Shown in pieces: positions 60,972 through 64,000 of a DNA stretch of 64,000 bases (position 1 is the first letter of the stretch; each line of letters starts with the position of its first letter). Both the position numbers and the translations under genes were made by a program. The stretch lies in assembly GCF_028736035.1 (NCBI RefSeq), contig NZ_CP117866.1, positions 11,139,001 to 11,203,000 on the forward strand. Direction: 5' to 3'. The notes beneath the pieces are model-generated. The model searched no databases. It saw nothing but the letters and a program-made list of their open reading frames with translations, and was not told the DNA's origin. Source of the stretch: Streptomyces sp. T12 (GTDB taxonomy: Bacteria; Actinomycetota; Actinomycetes; Streptomycetales; Streptomycetaceae).

Positions 60972-61733
60972 TCACGGCGTGGGGATGCCCGCCGGGCGGG
61001 CCGGCCGGCCGAGGCGGACCGGGACGCCGGGGGAGTACAGGACGCTGACGGGGGCGGTGCTCGGGGCGGGCAGCCCGGCCGCCGTGACGAGGTTCTCCTC
61101 GCAGGTGATCAGCTCCGCACGGTACAGCGGCCATCGGGGGTGGTGGTTGGGCAGGTACGCCAGCGGCTCAGGCCCGCCGAAGAACGCGTTGTGCATGCCC
61201 CAGCGGGCGGTGAGGAAGTGCTCCAACCCGGTGGGCTCCTCGATGCGTTCACCGGTGCGTACGGTGATGCGGCTGGATGCGCCGCGCGGGCCGGGCCAGC
61301 GACGGGAACTGGTGTAGGTGACGGTGTCGCCGACCGCGCGGACGCTCATCCGGGACCACAGATACGGCAGCCGGAAGCCGACGCGCCCCATCACGACCGG
61401 GATCAGCCGTCCGGCGTCCATCGACCGGAACACGACGCCACGCCGCCCGTGCGCGTCCACGGAGTACAGGCGCACGTTGGTCTCGGGAAAGGTCCCGAGA
61501 TACGGCACGCCGGGCAGCCGCAGCCAGCCGACGCGGTGCATCCGGAAGGCGACGAGCCCGACGTAGGTGACCCCGTCATGCGTGTCCGGGACGGTCCCTT
61601 TCGGCAACAGCCCCGCCACGGCGTCCGGTTCGACGGCCCAGTGGACGAAGGCGAGGTCGAGCCACTGCTGGGTGAGGAGGGGGGTGGGTATGAGGGTGGG
61701 AGCGTCGGGGCTGACGGGAGTGGGTTTCGGCAC
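60972..61733 (-). CDS. DUF2071 (YqjF-like) protein
   Basis: 253 residues from GTG 61733. The DUF2071 pattern is clear: LLTQQWLDLAFVHWAVEPDAV near the N-terminus, GVTYVGLVAFRMHRVGW, the FPETNVRLYSVDAHGRRGVVF strand pair, then EHFLTARWGM and PRWPLYRAELI. Members form an acetoacetate decarboxylase-like beta-barrel; the lysine of true decarboxylases cannot be identified, so activity is unknown. The next gene to the right, a tetR, is 43 bp away on the same strand. Confidence 0.88.
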   Translation of the reverse strand: MPKPTPVSPDAPTLIPTPLLTQQWLDLAFVHWAVEPDAVAGLLPKGTVPDTHDGVTYVGLVAFRMHRVGWLRLPGVPYLGTFPETNVRLYSVDAHGRRGVVFRSMDAGRLIPVVMGRVGFRLPYLWSRMSVRAVGDTVTYTSSRRWPGPRGASSRITVRTGERIEEPTGLEHFLTARWGMHNAFFGGPEPLAYLPNHHPRWPLYRAELITCEENLVTAAGLPAPSTAPVSVLYSPGVPVRLGRPARPAGIPTP

Positions 61734-61739
61734 GTCGCC

Positions 61740-61745
61740 AGGATG
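61740..61745 (-). promoter_or_regulatory. Possible -10 box for leaderless DUF2071 gene
   Basis: On the minus strand CATCCT, six bases, then GTG at 61733. Confidence 0.35.
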
Positions 61746-61776
61746 GCAGAGGCCCGGTCCGCCGTACTTCTGCCGG

Positions 61777-62448
61777 TCATGTCGCGGCTTTGTGTCCTCC
61801 ATGGCGGGCGGCGATACCGGCGAGGTACCCGCGCAGCATGAGCTTGGCTTCGTCGAGAAGGCCCGGGTCACCCTCGGGGTCACGGCGGAAGGCCTCCTGG
61901 GCGAGGGCGTCGGCGGCGAGGACCGCGGCGTGGCAGGCTCGGCCGAGCGTCTCGTCGTCGTGGGCGATGCCGACGGCCAGCAGGATGAGACGGACGCCTT
62001 CCGCCATCCGGCGTTTGTGCGCGCGGTCGGCGGCGCGGGTCTGCTCGGTGAGGCTGCTGCCGAACCACAGGGCCCGGAAGCCGTGTTCGGTGCGGTAGAT
62101 GGCGGCGTAGGCGTCGATGAGCACGCCGACGGGGTCGTCCCACTGTTCGTCGGCCGCGGCGCGGACGAGATCGTCCATGGCCGTCTCGAGCCGGGCGAAA
62201 TAGCCGGCCGCGAGGGCGTCGATGATCGCGTCGCGGTCGGGCAGGTACTGGTACAGAGAACCGACCGAGACCTTCGCCTCCGCAGCGATGCGCGTCGTGG
62301 TCAGTGCCTGCACGCCTTCGCCGACCAGGACACGTTCCGCGGCCTGAAGGACGCGGGCCAGGCGGGCTTTGCTGCGCGCCTGCTGCGGGGTGCGGCGTAG
62401 CGGAACGTGCCATGTGCCGCCGGGCTCCGGGGCCCTCGGGTCCCCCAT
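61777..62448 (-). CDS. TetR-family regulator
   Basis: 223 residues from ATG 62448. Helix-turn-helix TTRIAAEAKVSVGSLYQYLPDRDAI at ~51-75, with a helical effector domain ending in EAKLMLRGYLAGIA. Upstream it is divergent from the aldolase-kinase operon, with 57 bp between; the inverted repeat at 62467-62493 overlaps the aldolase promoter and would fit an operator. It probably controls the aldolase operon and itself, and perhaps the DUF2071 gene downstream. Confidence 0.88.
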   Translation of the reverse strand: MGDPRAPEPGGTWHVPLRRTPQQARSKARLARVLQAAERVLVGEGVQALTTTRIAAEAKVSVGSLYQYLPDRDAIIDALAAGYFARLETAMDDLVRAAADEQWDDPVGVLIDAYAAIYRTEHGFRALWFGSSLTEQTRAADRAHKRRMAEGVRLILLAVGIAHDDETLGRACHAAVLAADALAQEAFRRDPEGDPGLLDEAKLMLRGYLAGIAARHGGHKAAT

Positions 62449-62466
62449 GTGCGGCCTCCGAACATG

Positions 62467-62493
62467 AACGTGACTTTGTTTCAGGTTTACGTT
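62467..62493. promoter_or_regulatory. Imperfect inverted repeat, candidate TetR operator
   Basis: AACGT and ACGTT arms 27 bp end to end with partial symmetry inside, in a low-GC stretch of the divergent gap. It abuts the aldolase -10 box. Confidence 0.4.
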
Positions 62494-62498
62494 ACCGT
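62493..62498 (+). promoter_or_regulatory. -10 box for leaderless aldolase gene
   Basis: TACCGT, seven bases, then ATG at 62506, with no Shine-Dalgarno sequence upstream. Same pattern as at 7956. Confidence 0.6.
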
Positions 62499-62505
62499 CG
62501 CGTAC

Positions 62506-63192
62506 ATGACCGACTCAAGCTCGGTGCTGGGTCAGGAACGCGCCGCCGTGGCCGAAGCGTGCCGTCGACTGGGGGCGCAGGGCCTGCTCATCGGCACGGC
62601 AGGCAACGTCAGCATGCGGGTCGACGACCGTGTCGCGATCACCGCCACCGGCGCGGTGCTCGCCGACCTGACGGCCGACGAGGTGAGCGTGGTCGACCTC
62701 GACGGAAAGGTCGTGGCCGGGACGTTCGAGCCCACCTCGGAACTCGATCTGCACCTGGGCGTCTATCGCCGCTACGGCGCGGGCGCGGTCGTCCACACCC
62801 ATGCCCCGATGGCGACGGCCCTGTCCTGCGTGCTCGACGAACTGCCCTGCATCCACTACCAGTTGCTGACCCTGGGCGGCTCGATACGCGTAGCCCCGTA
62901 CGCCACCTTCGGCACCCCGGAGCTCGCCGAGTCCGTCCTGAGCGCACTTCAGGGCCGCAGTGCCGCGCTGATGGCGAGCCACGGCGCGCTCACCCACGCT
63001 CCGACGCTGGGCAAGGCGGTCGAGCACGCGCTGCTGCTGGAGTGGGCGTGCGGCGTCTACCAGCACGCGGCCGCCCTCGGAACGCCCCGCGTCCTCGACG
63101 AACACCAGCAACTCGCGGTGATCGAGGCCGCGCTCGCCCGGAACTACGGCACCACCCACCCCGTACCACCTGCGCAGGAGGGAAACCGATGA
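62506..63192 (+). CDS. Class II aldolase/adducin family protein (fuculose-phosphate aldolase-like)
   Basis: 228 residues from ATG 62506. The zinc site is visible: VVHTHAPMATALS (HxH), a third His in the LMASHGALTH region, and GTAGNVSMRVDDRVAITATG at the phosphate-binding N-terminus. Glu in TSELDLHLGVYRRY is the likely catalytic base. The family cleaves fuculose-1-phosphate, ribulose-5-phosphate or related sugars to DHAP and an aldehyde. The ATGA overlap with the PfkB kinase gene suggests the two act in series: the kinase phosphorylates a sugar, the aldolase splits it. Confidence 0.88.
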   Translation: MTDSSSVLGQERAAVAEACRRLGAQGLLIGTAGNVSMRVDDRVAITATGAVLADLTADEVSVVDLDGKVVAGTFEPTSELDLHLGVYRRYGAGAVVHTHAPMATALSCVLDELPCIHYQLLTLGGSIRVAPYATFGTPELAESVLSALQGRSAALMASHGALTHAPTLGKAVEHALLLEWACGVYQHAAALGTPRVLDEHQQLAVIEAALARNYGTTHPVPPAQEGNR

Positions 63193-64000
63193 AGGTCGTC
63201 ACGATGGGCGTGCATGTGCTGGACGTGCTGGTGCGGCCGGTGGAGGCGATACCCGAGGCCCAGGGCGCGACGCTGGTGGAGGACATCAGGATGACCGCCG
63301 CCGGGACGGCCGGCGGGACCGCACTGACCCTCGCCAAGCTGGGCGCGTCCGTGAGCAGCGCGGGGGCGATCGGTTCCGACCCCACCGGTGACATGCTGGT
63401 CCAACTGCTGGGCGCGGCCGGCATCGACACCCGCTTCCTCGTCCGCCGCACGGACACCCCCACCTCCGCGAGCGTCCTGCCCATCCGCCCCAACGGCGAC
63501 CGGCCGTCCCTGCACCTGCTCGGCGCCAACATCACCTACGGTCCCGACGACGTGCCCTGGGAGGCGATCGCCGAAGCGACCCACCTCCACCTCGGCGGCC
63601 CCGAGTTGATCGGGGTCGAGGCGGCCACGCGCATCCTGTCGTACGCCAAGGAGCACGGCGTGGTCACCTCGGTGGACCTGCTCGCCCCCGGCGTGCTGGG
63701 AAGCTTCGAGCAGATCGCCTCTGCTCTGCCGTACGTCGACCACATGCTGCCCAACGAGGACCAGGTCCTCGGTTTCACCGGCGAGGAGGACCTGGTAGCG
63801 GGCGCGAACAAGCTCCTCGCTGCCGGAGCCGGCCTGGTCGCGGTCACTCGCGGCGGTGACGGCGCGCTGCTGGCAACTCCGCAGGGCACCGAGAAGGTGC
63901 CCGCCTTCGCGATCGACGTGGTGGACACCACCGGCTGCGGCGACGCGTTCTCGGCCGGCTTCGTGCGCGGCATGGGCCTGGGCCGCACCCCGTACGACTC
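63189..64000 (+). CDS. PfkB-family carbohydrate kinase (3' end outside window)
   Basis: Starts at ATG 63189 with GGAGGG eight bases upstream, overlapping the aldolase stop by 4 bp, and runs off the right edge after 270 codons. It has the ribokinase-like sugar-binding AGGTALTLAKLG region (here AAGTAGGTALTLAKLGA), VTRGGDGALL in the ATP part, and the signature VDTTGCGDAFSAGF with catalytic Asp. Phosphorylates a sugar or ketose (fructose-, tagatose- or deoxyketose-type); the substrate is not determined. Coupled to the class II aldolase. Confidence 0.9.
   Translation, partial: MKVVTMGVHVLDVLVRPVEAIPEAQGATLVEDIRMTAAGTAGGTALTLAKLGASVSSAGAIGSDPTGDMLVQLLGAAGIDTRFLVRRTDTPTSASVLPIRPNGDRPSLHLLGANITYGPDDVPWEAIAEATHLHLGGPELIGVEAATRILSYAKEHGVVTSVDLLAPGVLGSFEQIASALPYVDHMLPNEDQVLGFTGEEDLVAGANKLLAAGAGLVAVTRGGDGALLATPQGTEKVPAFAIDVVDTTGCGDAFSAGFVRGMGLGRTPYD

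Overview
This window is high-GC actinobacterial chromosome, almost certainly Streptomyces. The codon bias is extreme. There is a complete conservon operon, a rifampicin monooxygenase gene preceded by a rifamycin-associated element, Tat-exported and secreted polysaccharide hydrolases, a LAETG-type sortase substrate, and many genes whose -10 box sits 6-7 nt before the start codon (leaderless transcripts). I saw no tRNA, rRNA, CRISPR array, insertion sequence or phage genes. Family assignments come from motifs read by eye and from memory; no search was run.

Layout. 1-4.3 kb: the 3' end of a condensation-domain/acyl-ACP-reductase-like fusion, then a luciferase-like monooxygenase and a metallophosphatase on the opposite strand. 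4.3-14 kb: MHYT membrane sensor, ureohydrolase-like protein, two MFS exporters, rox with its RAE, a decayed DUF899 gene, a HAD phosphatase, a dienelactone hydrolase and a YciO protein. 14-19.2 kb: LacI regulator and GH97 glycosidase sharing an identical operator, and a PucR-type regulator. 19.3-24.7 kb: conservon cvnABCD plus two P450s, translationally coupled throughout. One of the P450s lacks ExxR.

25-46 kb is the most interesting region: a lipid/polyketide cluster on the + strand. A fatty acyl-AMP ligase is followed by a 4,647-residue synthase read as ACP-KS-AT-DH-KR-ACP-KS-AT-DH-KR-ACP-C-FkbH. Next come a free ACP-thioester reductase with an extra C-terminal domain and two alpha/beta hydrolases. 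My reading is that a fatty acid is loaded on the first ACP and extended twice to a branched diene. It would then be condensed with a glyceryl unit made by the FkbH domain and released reductively. That would give an acylated glyceraldehyde/glycerol-like polyketide lipid. The architecture is seen in the sequence; the product is inference.

46-51.7 kb: ArsR/AHSA1 pair, secreted GH10-CBM2 xylanase with repeated palindromic operators, lipoprotein, mycothiol-dependent isomerase-like protein, an F420-dependent reductase pseudogene and a methyltransferase. 51.8-56.6 kb: glpD-tetR divergent from an alkyl-DHAP-synthase-like flavoprotein and a lipid kinase, the same gene order I recall for Mycobacterium tuberculosis Rv2249c-Rv2252. 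56.7-64 kb: winged-helix regulator, STAS-ANTAR protein, flavodoxin-like protein, wall-anchored DUF1996 protein, DUF2071 protein, and a TetR regulator divergent from a class II aldolase/PfkB kinase operon that runs off the right edge.
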